From Oligoflexus tunisiensis (GTDB lineage: Bacteria; Bdellovibrionota_B; Oligoflexia; Oligoflexales; Oligoflexaceae), in the NCBI RefSeq assembly GCF_001748245.1, contig NZ_BDFO01000001.1, positions 6,849,346 through 6,913,345 on the forward strand: a DNA stretch of 64,000 nt. Direction: 5' to 3'. Each line of letters begins with the position of its first letter. Positions within the stretch are counted from its first letter, which is position 1. The notes under the pieces were generated by a model that worked only from the letters and a program-made list of their open reading frames with translations, ran no database searches and was not told where the DNA came from. Below, piece after piece: positions 25,351 through 33,942 of this stretch. The position numbers were made by a program, and so were the translations under genes.

Positions 25351-26922
25351 ATGCAACACAGCATGCAAAGACCTGTCAATGAAGGTATTTTGATTCTCGA
25401 TTACGGTTCGCAGTATACGCTCCTGATCACACGGCGTCTGCGGGAACTGGGCGTCTATGCTGAAGTCATCGACGGCACCCGTTCTGCGCCTCTCGAGGAT
25501 TTTCATTACCATGGCATCATCCTCTCCGGCGGTCCGGATACGGTGACCGAGGAGGGCGCCCGCACCATGCCCGCCTGGGTGAAAAGCAGCAACAAACCCG
25601 TGCTCGGCATCTGCTACGGTATGCAGCTGATGGCCGGTGTGTCCGGCGGAAAACTTCGCAGTGGAACGCAGAGGGAATACGGTCGCGCTCAGTTGAAACT
25701 GGAACTGGATCATGTGCCCTCTTATGCCACCAGCTTGAAAAAACTTCCGGCGGTGCAAACCGTCTGGATGAGCCACGGCGATGATGTCGAGGGCAGCAGC
25801 GGCATATTCGAAGTGCTCGGCCGCACCGAAGATGGTGTGGTGGCGGTGATGGCTCATAAGGAACGCCCCTGGATTGGGCTGCAGTTCCACCCCGAGGTCC
25901 AGCATTCCGAGCACGGTGCGGAACTCCTTAAAATATTCATCAGTGACATTTGCAAGGCTCCCTTGAACTGGGACGCCGGTTGCATGATGGAATCCTCGCT
26001 GGCCAAAATCCGCGAAAACGTAGGGAACGGCAAGGTTCTGATGGCCGTCTCCGGTGGTGTGGATTCCACCGTCGCGGCCGTGCTTTTGACCCGCGCCCTG
26101 GGCTTTGAGCAGGTCCATGCGATCTTTGTCGACCACGGCCTTCTCCGCAAGGATGAAGCCAAATGGGTGCAGAATGAATTCGCGCGACTCGGCGTGCATC
26201 TCACCGCTCTGGATCGCAGCCAGGAATTTTACGCGGCCCTGAAAGGGGTCAGTGATCCCGAACAAAAGCGTAAGATCATCGGCCGCAAATTTATCGAGGT
26301 CTTCGAGTCCTTCGCCAAATCACAAACCGGCTTCACACATCTCGGCCAGGGAACCCTTTACCCTGACGTGATCGAATCCGCCGGTCACGGGTCCGGCGCC
26401 AAGGTCATCAAGAGTCACCACAACGTCGGTGGTCTTCCCGAAAAACTCCACCTCGAACTCTGCGAGCCTTTCCGTTACCTCTTCAAGGACGAGGTCCGCG
26501 CTATCGGCCGTCAGCTCGGAATTCCCGAGCAGCTGGTCGATCGCCATCCCTTCCCTGGTCCCGGTCTGGCCGTGCGTATTCTCGGAGAAATCGAACCGGA
26601 AAGCGTACGCATTCTGCAGGAAGCCGATGCGATCTTTATCAACAGGCTGCGCGAGGAAAACCTCTATCACGCCGTCTGGCAGGCCTTCGCGGTCCTGCTG
26701 CCCGTTAAATCGGTCGGCGTGATGGGTGACAATCGCACCTATCAAAAGACCTGCGCCTTGCGCGCAGTTACGGCCTCTGACGGCATGACCGCGGGTGTCG
26801 GCGACCTGCCGATCAGTTTCCTCGTGCGTGTGTCAGATGAAATCGTGCGAAAGGTGAACGGCATCAATCGTGTTGTCTACGATGTCACGACCAAGCCGCC
26901 TGCCACGATTGAGTGGGAATAA
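25351..26922 (+). CDS. guaA: GMP synthase (glutamine-hydrolysing)
   Basis: GuaA aminates XMP to GMP using glutamine and ATP. ATG 25351 (AAGAAGG at 6 nt) gives 523 residues. The class I glutamine amidotransferase domain has the nucleophile cysteine in LGICYGMQ and the catalytic His/Glu in QFHPEVQHSEHG. The ATP pyrophosphatase domain has the PP-loop VSGGVDSTVAA. The C-terminal dimerisation domain ends in the invariant-type TTKPPATIEWE. It completes purine synthesis together with guaB in one operon. Confidence 0.97.
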   Translation: MQHSMQRPVNEGILILDYGSQYTLLITRRLRELGVYAEVIDGTRSAPLEDFHYHGIILSGGPDTVTEEGARTMPAWVKSSNKPVLGICYGMQLMAGVSGGKLRSGTQREYGRAQLKLELDHVPSYATSLKKLPAVQTVWMSHGDDVEGSSGIFEVLGRTEDGVVAVMAHKERPWIGLQFHPEVQHSEHGAELLKIFISDICKAPLNWDAGCMMESSLAKIRENVGNGKVLMAVSGGVDSTVAAVLLTRALGFEQVHAIFVDHGLLRKDEAKWVQNEFARLGVHLTALDRSQEFYAALKGVSDPEQKRKIIGRKFIEVFESFAKSQTGFTHLGQGTLYPDVIESAGHGSGAKVIKSHHNVGGLPEKLHLELCEPFRYLFKDEVRAIGRQLGIPEQLVDRHPFPGPGLAVRILGEIEPESVRILQEADAIFINRLREENLYHAVWQAFAVLLPVKSVGVMGDNRTYQKTCALRAVTASDGMTAGVGDLPISFLVRVSDEIVRKVNGINRVVYDVTTKPPATIEWE

Positions 26923-26925
26923 ACT

Positions 26926-27168
26926 TCAGGGTCCATCACAGCGGATGTAAGAGTAATGACTAATGCTCCTGCATCCGTACTCGCCTTCCTTCGGACTCGT
27001 CATCAGCCCCCGCGTTCCATTGGCGAACACCACAATACAGGTCTTGTACTTGTTGCACCGCACCACCCGTTCGATTTTGAGCGCAGGCGGACGCTGGGCT
27101 TTCATCTGTTGGAATTGATCACAGCCAACAGAAAGCAGGGCGATCAGAATGAAAAAAAATCCAAGCAT
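26926..27168 (-). CDS. Small cysteine-containing lipoprotein
   Basis: An 80-residue lipoprotein with lipobox SVGC (C16) after MLGFFFILIALLSVGC and a GAGG ribosome binding site. The mature part has four more cysteines (RCNKYKTC, GEYGCRS, YIRCDG), which probably form two disulfides, and the strand-like stretch TCIVVFANGTRGLMTS. Convergent with guaA with a 3-bp gap. No family recognised; a small disulfide-stabilised envelope lipoprotein. Confidence 0.65.
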   Translation of the reverse strand: MLGFFFILIALLSVGCDQFQQMKAQRPPALKIERVVRCNKYKTCIVVFANGTRGLMTSPKEGEYGCRSISHYSYIRCDGP

Positions 27169-27224
27169 GGGTGCCTCAATGGTCCCTGGATAGAAGTGAC
27201 CTGATATTCTTATCGGCGCGGGAT

Positions 27225-27310
27225 GATCTTATTCAATCGGACGATTGCTAAAAATCCAAATTCTTTAATTAACATATTGATATTATTTAATAATATAAAC
27301 CGTTTTTTAT
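27225..27310 (+). promoter_or_regulatory. AT-rich promoter island upstream of the DUF1501 cluster
   Basis: A strikingly AT-rich block. It contains a possible -35 TTAACA (27269-27274) and -10 AATATA/TATAAA (27292-27299), spacing 17-19. Overlapping it is a perfect 17-bp palindrome, ATATTATT-T-AATAATAT (27280-27296), a strong candidate operator. Confidence 0.5.
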
Positions 27311-27374
27311 GAAAATTTTTCTCATCTTAGGAAATTCCACAAAATGCCGAAGGCAGGATCGTGGAGTTGAAGGC

Positions 27375-28004
27375 ATGAAACGATCCCTATTCATCATCTT
27401 TTGTATCATCAGTTCCTTCAGCAGTTGCAAGTGTCAAAAAGATTCCAACCCATCGGATGACACGCTCGACACTGCTGTGGATCTGACACCTGCCGTGATG
27501 CGTCTCACGCCGGAGCAAATTTCCAATCAAATCAAACAGGCCCTTGAGCTGGATCTCGGCTGGACGGATCCGGACGGTCGCTTTCACGACCTGATTGTGG
27601 AGGCCTATGGGGTCCCCCTGGGTGGTATTGATTTCGTCAGCGCGCATAAACGAGATCCGATACCCAAGGTGCAGACGCTCCTTCTCGTTCGCCGCATCGC
27701 CTATGATGTGGCCGCGGCTGTGGTCTGGCGCGAAGCCAAACCGGATGCCACGGGCCCCATATTATTTCAGCATTGCCAGCTGACCGAGGATTATCCAGGT
27801 GACGATGAAGACAAAAACGAACGCTGGATGACCCAGCTCGAGGATTTCTACTGGCGTCTCTATGGGCGTCCGCCAACGGAAACGGAAAAATCCCTGGTCC
27901 GTGCCACCGCGATCGAAATCATGCAGCGCGAGCAATGGCCGCCGACGGTCTGGACCCTGACGCTCTATGCCCTGCTGTCTGCTCAGGAGTTTTGGACGAT
28001 ATGA
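27375..28004 (+). CDS. Lipoprotein with DUF1588/DUF1592-like C-terminus
   Basis: A 209-residue lipoprotein. ATG 27375 is used (GGAG upstream); the frame from 27309 adds an unlikely leader. Signal MKRSLFIIFCIISSFSSC. The C-terminal segment WRLYGRPPTETEKSLV followed by TLYALLSAQEFWTI is the short repeat found at the ends of Planctomycete-type exported proteins (DUF1549/DUF1588/DUF1592 groups), where such a module is part of longer cytochrome-bearing proteins. It overlaps the DUF1501 gene by ATGA and so belongs to the three-gene unit 27375-30866. Function of these clusters is unknown. Confidence 0.65.
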   Translation: MKRSLFIIFCIISSFSSCKCQKDSNPSDDTLDTAVDLTPAVMRLTPEQISNQIKQALELDLGWTDPDGRFHDLIVEAYGVPLGGIDFVSAHKRDPIPKVQTLLLVRRIAYDVAAAVVWREAKPDATGPILFQHCQLTEDYPGDDEDKNERWMTQLEDFYWRLYGRPPTETEKSLVRATAIEIMQREQWPPTVWTLTLYALLSAQEFWTI

Positions 28005-29308
28005 AGATCACAAGACGCGAGCTCCTCCAAAAAACACTGAAGGCTCTGACCTGGAGTCAGCTGCCCTTATCCTCTTTGATGCTTGCGGAGAACAGCCTGA
28101 CGGCGGATCCGAAACACCGTTTTCTTCATATCTTTCTGCGCGGCGGCTGGGATTCAGCACTCGCGACGGATCCTGCGATCGGCAGCAAGGCATCCAGCGC
28201 CGTCTACAACAGCGCCTATCAAGGCCTGAATTCCTTTACCGTCTCTGCCAAGAACAATCTCATCGGCGGCTGGGGTCTGGAGCCCTTGCGTCAGGCGCTG
28301 GCCTCCGTACCTACGGCCTTTGTTAACGGGCTTTTCACGGAAGTCACCGCGCATGAACTGGCCCAGAACTACATGTATTCCGGAGTTCTGAGTCTCTCCC
28401 GAAGCCGTGAATATGCCTCCCTCGCAGCTCTGATGGGAGCAGCCTCAGGAACCTTCCCGGCGCATGTGGTCCTCGGCGGTCCCATTCCCCTGGGCGACAG
28501 CAAACTCACCCATCCGCCGCTGCAGGCCCAGAGTGGTTCCGGGCTCTCCGATATGCTGCGCGGCCCTTACAATGAGTGGGTGAAGACGTCCACCTTTGAG
28601 CCTGTGCATCAACTGATCAAGGAGCTCGACGCTCTGCAAAAGACTCAACAGAATACCCAGGCCCAGGCGGCGATGTCCGGATGGGAAAGTGCAGCCGGAC
28701 AGCTCGATCAACTTTATGCGAGCGGTGTGGGACAAAAGTTAATCCTCGATCCTGCGATCAAATCGCGTTACGGCGTCACCGAGGATTGGAGTGCAGAGAC
28801 TCTTATACCAAGTGCGTTCCTGACCTTGGCCGCCGGCCTTTCCCCATATGTGACCCTCAGCATCGACGGTTTTGATACCCACTCCAATCACTTCGCTCAG
28901 CATGTCCCTCTCATGCGCCAGGTGGCAGCGCAGCTGGCCACACTGATCAGCGATCTGCTGGCCACCGAGGATGGGCTGCAGCCTGGTTCGTCTCTCATGG
29001 ATAACACAACGATTCTCATCAATTCGGAATTTGTCCGAACGCCCGGCTTGAACGCGGGATCCGGCACGGACCATTGGCCATCCGCGTCCGCCATCCTTCT
29101 CGGAAAGGGTGTTCAGGACAATACCGTGATCGGCCGCACGGATGACAATGCCCAGGCTCTGGGCTGGGTCAATGGCGCTCCCGCGCCGCGCACAACGGAA
29201 ACCCAAATCACCCCGGAGCATCTCGTGGCGACTCTGCTCGATCACATGGGTTTTACGGTCCTTGCCAACCAAATCAGTGGAGGACGGATCCTTGGTCTCC
29301 TTGGTTAA
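28001..29308 (+). CDS. DUF1501-family exported protein
   Basis: A 435-residue protein of the DUF1501 type, which have a sulfatase/alkaline-phosphatase-like fold. The N-terminus MKITRRELLQKTLKALTWSQLPLSSL has a twin-arginine-like TRRELLQ motif, so export by Tat is likely. Family features: HIFLRGGWDS near the start, LSIDGFDTHSNH in the middle, and a C-terminal STILINSEFVRTPGLNAGSGTDHWP-type stretch (seen here as INSEFVRTP and GTDHWPSAS). The start overlaps the previous stop. DUF1501 genes nearly always pair with DUF1800 or with cytochrome-like PSCyt/DUF1549-type partners; here the partner follows directly. Confidence 0.85.
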   Translation: MKITRRELLQKTLKALTWSQLPLSSLMLAENSLTADPKHRFLHIFLRGGWDSALATDPAIGSKASSAVYNSAYQGLNSFTVSAKNNLIGGWGLEPLRQALASVPTAFVNGLFTEVTAHELAQNYMYSGVLSLSRSREYASLAALMGAASGTFPAHVVLGGPIPLGDSKLTHPPLQAQSGSGLSDMLRGPYNEWVKTSTFEPVHQLIKELDALQKTQQNTQAQAAMSGWESAAGQLDQLYASGVGQKLILDPAIKSRYGVTEDWSAETLIPSAFLTLAAGLSPYVTLSIDGFDTHSNHFAQHVPLMRQVAAQLATLISDLLATEDGLQPGSSLMDNTTILINSEFVRTPGLNAGSGTDHWPSASAILLGKGVQDNTVIGRTDDNAQALGWVNGAPAPRTTETQITPEHLVATLLDHMGFTVLANQISGGRILGLLG

Positions 29309-30866
29309 ATGGCTGCTCCTTCTGGTCAGCACCACAGCCCTGAGTGGTCCACGCGAGGACCTCCGCACCCTGCGTTATATGTCCCAGATTTTGCGCGATC
29401 GCCCTCCCACGCGCGCTGAGGCCGAGGCAGTCTATCAAGCGGAAAAAACCGTGGAGGAGCTGCGCGAGGAGTGGCTGTCCAGTCCCGCGCATCAGGAGAG
29501 GGTCGCGCGATATTTTGCCGATCTGCTCGGCGCTCCCGGCTATTTCTTTGTCAACGATGATGCCTATTTCCTCGAGCAAAACAGTGAAGGCATCTGGTAC
29601 AGCCCCACCAAGGGTGACTGCACATCCGCCAATGCTGTTACCAGCAGCGCCTGGTGGTTGAACGCGGAGGAAACGCTTTCGATCTGTGCGAATATTGTCA
29701 GCACACAGCTGTCCGTGACCATCAACAGCACCTACTACGGCTGCACCTGGGCCGATGGCTTTCTCCGCGAGGGTTGCGGCTGCGGACCGGAACAGATCCT
29801 CTGTTATCCCAAATCCCTGCGCCCGGGTCTCATGCAGGACCTTTCCCAGGAATTCAAGGATCGGGCGGCCTATGTCTACGCGAACGAGCTTTCCTGGAAG
29901 GATCTTCTTTCCACCCCGGCCCTCTATGGCAACCGTCCTCTCGCTCAATTTTATCTCGTGAACCAATACATCGTCCCCTGGCAGACGGCTCCTACAGCCA
30001 GCGAATTCGTGCGTCTCAGGCAAATTCCGATGACGGAAAAAACCTGGTTCGAGGTGCCCGCGATCGGTGCGGAACGGTCGGGCATCGTCACCAGTCCTGC
30101 TTTCATGCGGCGCTTCAACAATCCCCGTTCGCGCATTCGGGCTTTGACCGATGCGCTTCTTTGCCATGATGTGGACGGCAGTCTCAATACGAGCAGCATC
30201 AGCACGCTCGTCAATCCTGACACCAATGCGCTCGGGCAATCCATCGTCACAAGGCCTGAATGTGCAACTTGCCATTACGGAATGGACAACCTCGCCTCCA
30301 CTCTATTCGGCTGGAACGATCAGGGCATCTATGAACGCTGGCCTCAACAGCTTTCTCAAGCCGGTCATGCCTTTGGTCTCGACATCACGGGGCCTGGCGC
30401 CTTAATGGAAAGCTATATCGAACGCGGTCCCGGTTTTGCCGACTGCATGAGCAAGCGGGCCTGGGAGGATTTTTCCGGTCGACCCTGGTCCGCGCTGTCC
30501 AGCGAAGAGCAGGCCAACTTCCTGACAGCAGCCAGCCAATCACCCTATGCCCTGCTGCACGAAATTTTCCAATCGCCCGCTCTCCTCAATGCCCGCGGTG
30601 CTTCCTCTGTCTCCACGGACACAACGTCCTATGACTTTGCTCAGGACATCAATCCGATTCTCGAACGCAGCTGCGCCGGCAGCAGCTGTCACAACCAGGA
30701 CAGCTCACTCGGCGCACAGTATCGATTTATCGGTGATGAGGCGGCCTTTAAGAAAGCTCCGGTCGGACGGCTGCAGGATGGTTCCATGCCACCGGCCTCC
30801 TCAGGCCTCACGCTGCCGGATGCCGAGCGGATTCAACTCATCCACTTTCTCCAGCAGAATGGATAA
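29292..30866 (+). CDS. Exported Planctomycete-type cytochrome-like protein
   Basis: A 524-residue exported protein. The frame runs back into the DUF1501 gene, but TTG 29292 has GGAGGA at 7-nt spacing and begins the signal LVSLVKWLLLLVSTTALSG; it overlaps the DUF1501 end by 17 bp. The N-terminal SQILRDRPPTRAEAEAV and LSSPAHQERVARYFADLLG match the opening of DUF1549-type partners. It has CATCH (C324-H328), a normal haem motif with GMDNLAS context, and a C-terminal CAGSSCH (C461-H467), an atypical CX4CH motif as in many deltaproteobacterial relatives. Probably works with the DUF1501 protein at the envelope; substrate unknown. Confidence 0.75.
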   Translation: MVSLVKWLLLLVSTTALSGPREDLRTLRYMSQILRDRPPTRAEAEAVYQAEKTVEELREEWLSSPAHQERVARYFADLLGAPGYFFVNDDAYFLEQNSEGIWYSPTKGDCTSANAVTSSAWWLNAEETLSICANIVSTQLSVTINSTYYGCTWADGFLREGCGCGPEQILCYPKSLRPGLMQDLSQEFKDRAAYVYANELSWKDLLSTPALYGNRPLAQFYLVNQYIVPWQTAPTASEFVRLRQIPMTEKTWFEVPAIGAERSGIVTSPAFMRRFNNPRSRIRALTDALLCHDVDGSLNTSSISTLVNPDTNALGQSIVTRPECATCHYGMDNLASTLFGWNDQGIYERWPQQLSQAGHAFGLDITGPGALMESYIERGPGFADCMSKRAWEDFSGRPWSALSSEEQANFLTAASQSPYALLHEIFQSPALLNARGASSVSTDTTSYDFAQDINPILERSCAGSSCHNQDSSLGAQYRFIGDEAAFKKAPVGRLQDGSMPPASSGLTLPDAERIQLIHFLQQNG

Positions 30867-30902
30867 ATAGAGCCCGCCCCCTGGCCAGGATTACATGCAA
30901 CC

Positions 30903-30931
30903 TTGCAAACGCTACAGAAAGTTGGCACAAT
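30903..30931 (+). promoter_or_regulatory. Candidate promoter for the DUF3015 genes
   Basis: TTGCAA (30903-30908) and CACAAT (30926-30931) with a 17-bp spacer, 35 bp before the first DUF3015 start. A plausible sigma-70 promoter. Confidence 0.4.
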
Positions 30932-30966
30932 CAGCATTCAAAGTCCCCCAATTAAGGAGAATCTGA

Positions 30967-31464
30967 ATGCGGTGCGTTCAAGGATCAAAGATTGGTTTGT
31001 GCCTCGTCCTGGGTTTGGGTCTTGCCGGCAATGCCTGGGCGAAGCGTAACTACGGTATGGCCGGCTGCGGCTTGGGCTCGCAGCTGATGGGGCCCAGTGG
31101 AGGCCAGATTTCGGCAGCGACGACCAACCAATCCAGCTACTCCCAGGCCTTTGGCATCTCGTCGGGAACGTCCAACTGTCTGCCTTCGAAGGACATGGCC
31201 ACTGTCATGAAGCAGGAACAGTTCCTCGCGGCCAACCTCAATACCCTGCAAAAGGAAATGGCCCAAGGCAGTGGTGCAACCCTGAACGCCTTCGCTGATC
31301 TCCTCGGCTGTCCTGCCAACGTCCAGAAGGAAGCCATTGATACGCTGGCCAAGGGTTATGAGACCATCTTCAAGGCTCCCGGCATTGAAGGCGTCCTCGA
31401 CACGGCCAAGGACGAGTTAAAGAAACGCGAAGTCCTGAAAAAAGAGTGCGCGATCGTTGGCTGA
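30967..31464 (+). CDS. DUF3015-family exported protein, copy 1
   Basis: A 165-residue exported protein with a signal peptide ending near GNAWA and AAGGAG at 7 nt before the ATG. DUF3015 features: YGMAGCGLGS at the mature N-terminus and GISSGTSNC in the middle, then helical sequence (FLAANLNTLQKEMAQGSGATLNAFADLLGC). Four cysteines, likely two disulfides. Function of the family is unknown; its genes are usually next to DUF4105 genes, as here. Confidence 0.88.
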   Translation: MRCVQGSKIGLCLVLGLGLAGNAWAKRNYGMAGCGLGSQLMGPSGGQISAATTNQSSYSQAFGISSGTSNCLPSKDMATVMKQEQFLAANLNTLQKEMAQGSGATLNAFADLLGCPANVQKEAIDTLAKGYETIFKAPGIEGVLDTAKDELKKREVLKKECAIVG

Positions 31465-31503
31465 ACCCGGATCTTTCATCAACCCTGAATCATTGAGGCC
31501 TTC

Positions 31504-31998
31504 ATGAAACATATTCTAGTCGGTTCGTGTCTGGTATTGTTTGCAACAGGACTTATGGCTGCAGAAAAGGGTCCTAAATACGGAATGGCCGGTTGCGGCC
31601 TGGGTGCCCTGGTCATCGACCGTAATGAACTCCTGCCCCAGGTGGGCGCATGGTTCCTGAACGGCATCGCTTCGAATCAGACCTATGGCATGACCTCGGG
31701 CACCAGCAACTGCGTGCAGGGTCGTTCGGATGTCGCCGCCATGGAACAGGAGGTCTACATGACAGCGAATCTGAGCTCGCTCTCGAAAGAAGCCGCGCAG
31801 GGTTCGGGTGAGCATCTGAATGCTCTCGCTGAAGTTCTCGGCTGTCAGGAAGAAGACAAGGTCCGTCTGGGTGAATTGAGCCAGAATCACTACTCGGAAC
31901 TGTTTGCGAATCAGGAGCCGGAAGCCGTTCTGCAACGCTACCTGACTGTGGTGAACGCTGATCCCCAGCTCGCAAAATCCTGCACAAAGGCCGGCTAA
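31504..31998 (+). CDS. DUF3015-family exported protein, copy 2
   Basis: A 164-residue paralogue of the preceding gene: signal peptide MKHILVGSCLVLFATGLMA, then YGMAGCGLGAL, GMTSGTSNC and helical FMTANLSSLSKEAAQGSGEHLNALAEVLGC-type sequence with the same cysteine pattern. About 45 percent of positions look identical to copy 1, so this is an old tandem duplication. It is followed 6 bp later by the DUF4105 gene and is probably co-transcribed with it. Confidence 0.88.
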   Translation: MKHILVGSCLVLFATGLMAAEKGPKYGMAGCGLGALVIDRNELLPQVGAWFLNGIASNQTYGMTSGTSNCVQGRSDVAAMEQEVYMTANLSSLSKEAAQGSGEHLNALAEVLGCQEEDKVRLGELSQNHYSELFANQEPEAVLQRYLTVVNADPQLAKSCTKAG

Positions 31999-32004
31999 TA
32001 TCTC

Positions 32005-33933
32005 ATGCAAGTTTCTGTTCTCTACACAAGTTTCATAGCGTTGATACTCGTGGTGAGCGCCCCCCTGCCCGGGGCGGCGCTTTCCGAACTTTACACACAA
32101 AAGGCCCAAAGCCAGGGACTCGCTGACGAGGAGGCCTGGAAGCGGATCCTTTTCTACGAAAATCATAGTCTGGTGCGCGGAGCCCATGGCCTGATTGATG
32201 ATCCCACGTTCTACCTGTCGCTGGATGGAAAGGATGATCCTTTTCAGGAACTGAGTGCGACCCTGCAAGGATTCTTTCAGGAGCAGAAGGGGCCCGAACT
32301 GGAGACGCATGCCCTTTGCCGCTTCCCTGCGCGACGCCTGTTTCTGGAAAACAGACTGGACGGTCTCCGAAGCGACCTGCCCCAGGTGCAATGTCCACGC
32401 TTTGAGGAATGGTGGAAGGACCGGCAGTATGAATCCGTATCCCTGGTCTTCTCCTCCTTCTATCCGGACAATCCGGCCTCGATGTTCGGCCATATCTTCC
32501 TCCGCCTCCATCGTTCGAAAGCCGGAACGAGTTCCGACCTCCTGGACGATTCGATTAACTTTGCAGCCTTCACCGATACGAACAATCCTCTCCTGTATAA
32601 TCTCAAAGGGGCTTTCGGTTTCTTTCCGGGACGATTCAGCCTCATGCCCTACTATATGAAAATCCAGGAATACAATAATCTCGAGAGCCGCGATCTCTGG
32701 GAATATCCTTTGAAGGCATCCCAGGATCAAATCAAACAGATGCTTCTGAGTCTCTGGGAATTTGGACCCCATTTTGCCAACTATTACTACTTTGACGACA
32801 ACTGCTCCTATGTGATGCTCAAGCTTCTCGAAACAGCCGACCTCAGCTGGAATTTCTCATCGCGGATGCGGGTCTGGGCGACGCCCAGTTCCTGTTTGAA
32901 GGCCGTGGTGGATCAGTCGGAGGTGATCCTGGAAACAAACTTTCGTCCGTCCGCTCTGAGCCGTTACCAGGAACGATATGACCAATTGAATGCAAGCGAG
33001 CAGGAGCGATTCGCTGAGTTGGTTGGTTCACAAACGCCATCGGAAACCCGGGAATCATCGACACGCATCCTCGATTCGGTCCTGGAATACATCGACTTCC
33101 AGGAGAAGCTGGCCGGCACGCAGGCCCCTGTACGCTATGCTTCCCTGCGCAACAACCTCCTTTTGCAGCGCAGCCAAACGAGGCAGGCGCCCGAGTCTCT
33201 CACACGACTGCCCCAGGATCGCGACCCACGGCAGGCCGTTCCCGAATCCTGGCTGATGCTGAGCGGTGCGGATCGAGGCGCCGATCCTTTCATGCGTCTG
33301 AGCTGGCAACCTGTTCTGCATGATCTTCTGGGTGAAAACCGAGGCTATGCCGATGACATGCAGCTGCAGATCATGCCGATGAGTTTTTCCTTCGATCCGG
33401 AGTCGCAGGTGGTGGCATTGGACCGACTCGATGTTTTAAATGTGATCTCGGTGCAGCCATACAATAGACTCCTGCAGCCGCGCAGCTGGATGTTTCAGTT
33501 GGGCTATGATAGGCAGGTCCTTTGTCAAAGCGAAACCCAAACGTTCTGCCCTGAAACGCGGGTCGGCTATAGCCGCGGTGCGGCACTGACTTTGGGCCGG
33601 GGATCGCACGCCCCGCTGGGCGCTGGCTTCCTCTCTCTGGCGACGGGTGCCGAGAGTGCTGATGATCAGACGAATGGCTTCATCCAGGCCGGACCTGAGT
33701 TTCTTGTCCATGGAACGACACCGTGGTCGCAGGCTTATACCCTGCGCAGCCTCGTGGCACGGCGCTGGAACACGGATGGATACGCGGACTGGTACCTGAA
33801 GAGCGAATTGCAGGGCAGCATGCGTTTGGCCAGGCTGCAGCAGGTCCGTTTCCACACGAGCTGGGAACAGAAAAAATCGGATCAATCCAGGCTGCAGCGT
33901 GATATCCAGATAGGGATCTTGCAGCATTTTTAG
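32005..33933 (+). CDS. DUF4105 (Lnb-type) exported protein
   Basis: A 642-residue exported protein (signal MQVSVLYTSFIALILVVSAPLPGA). The N-terminal part has the DUF4105/Lnb periplasmic signature: SLVFSSFYPDNPASMFGHIFLRL, and later the Cys/His region YYYFDDNCSYVMLKLLE and WATPSSCLKAV. These residues resemble a NlpC/P60-like cysteine peptidase or amidase core. The C-terminal 220 residues are strand-rich with aromatic girdles (RSWMFQLGYDR; TLGRGSHAPLGAGF) and end in HF, consistent with an outer-membrane beta-barrel. Acts at the envelope, perhaps on cell wall or lipid amide bonds. Tight linkage with DUF3015 is a known family association. Confidence 0.85.
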   Translation: MQVSVLYTSFIALILVVSAPLPGAALSELYTQKAQSQGLADEEAWKRILFYENHSLVRGAHGLIDDPTFYLSLDGKDDPFQELSATLQGFFQEQKGPELETHALCRFPARRLFLENRLDGLRSDLPQVQCPRFEEWWKDRQYESVSLVFSSFYPDNPASMFGHIFLRLHRSKAGTSSDLLDDSINFAAFTDTNNPLLYNLKGAFGFFPGRFSLMPYYMKIQEYNNLESRDLWEYPLKASQDQIKQMLLSLWEFGPHFANYYYFDDNCSYVMLKLLETADLSWNFSSRMRVWATPSSCLKAVVDQSEVILETNFRPSALSRYQERYDQLNASEQERFAELVGSQTPSETRESSTRILDSVLEYIDFQEKLAGTQAPVRYASLRNNLLLQRSQTRQAPESLTRLPQDRDPRQAVPESWLMLSGADRGADPFMRLSWQPVLHDLLGENRGYADDMQLQIMPMSFSFDPESQVVALDRLDVLNVISVQPYNRLLQPRSWMFQLGYDRQVLCQSETQTFCPETRVGYSRGAALTLGRGSHAPLGAGFLSLATGAESADDQTNGFIQAGPEFLVHGTTPWSQAYTLRSLVARRWNTDGYADWYLKSELQGSMRLARLQQVRFHTSWEQKKSDQSRLQRDIQIGILQHF

Positions 33934-33942
33934 GGGCAGGTT

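Noticed and set aside
30922..30940. Sigma-54 promoter (TTGGCAC followed by GC)
   Set aside because: The distance between the GG and the second GC is 8 bp, not the required 10.
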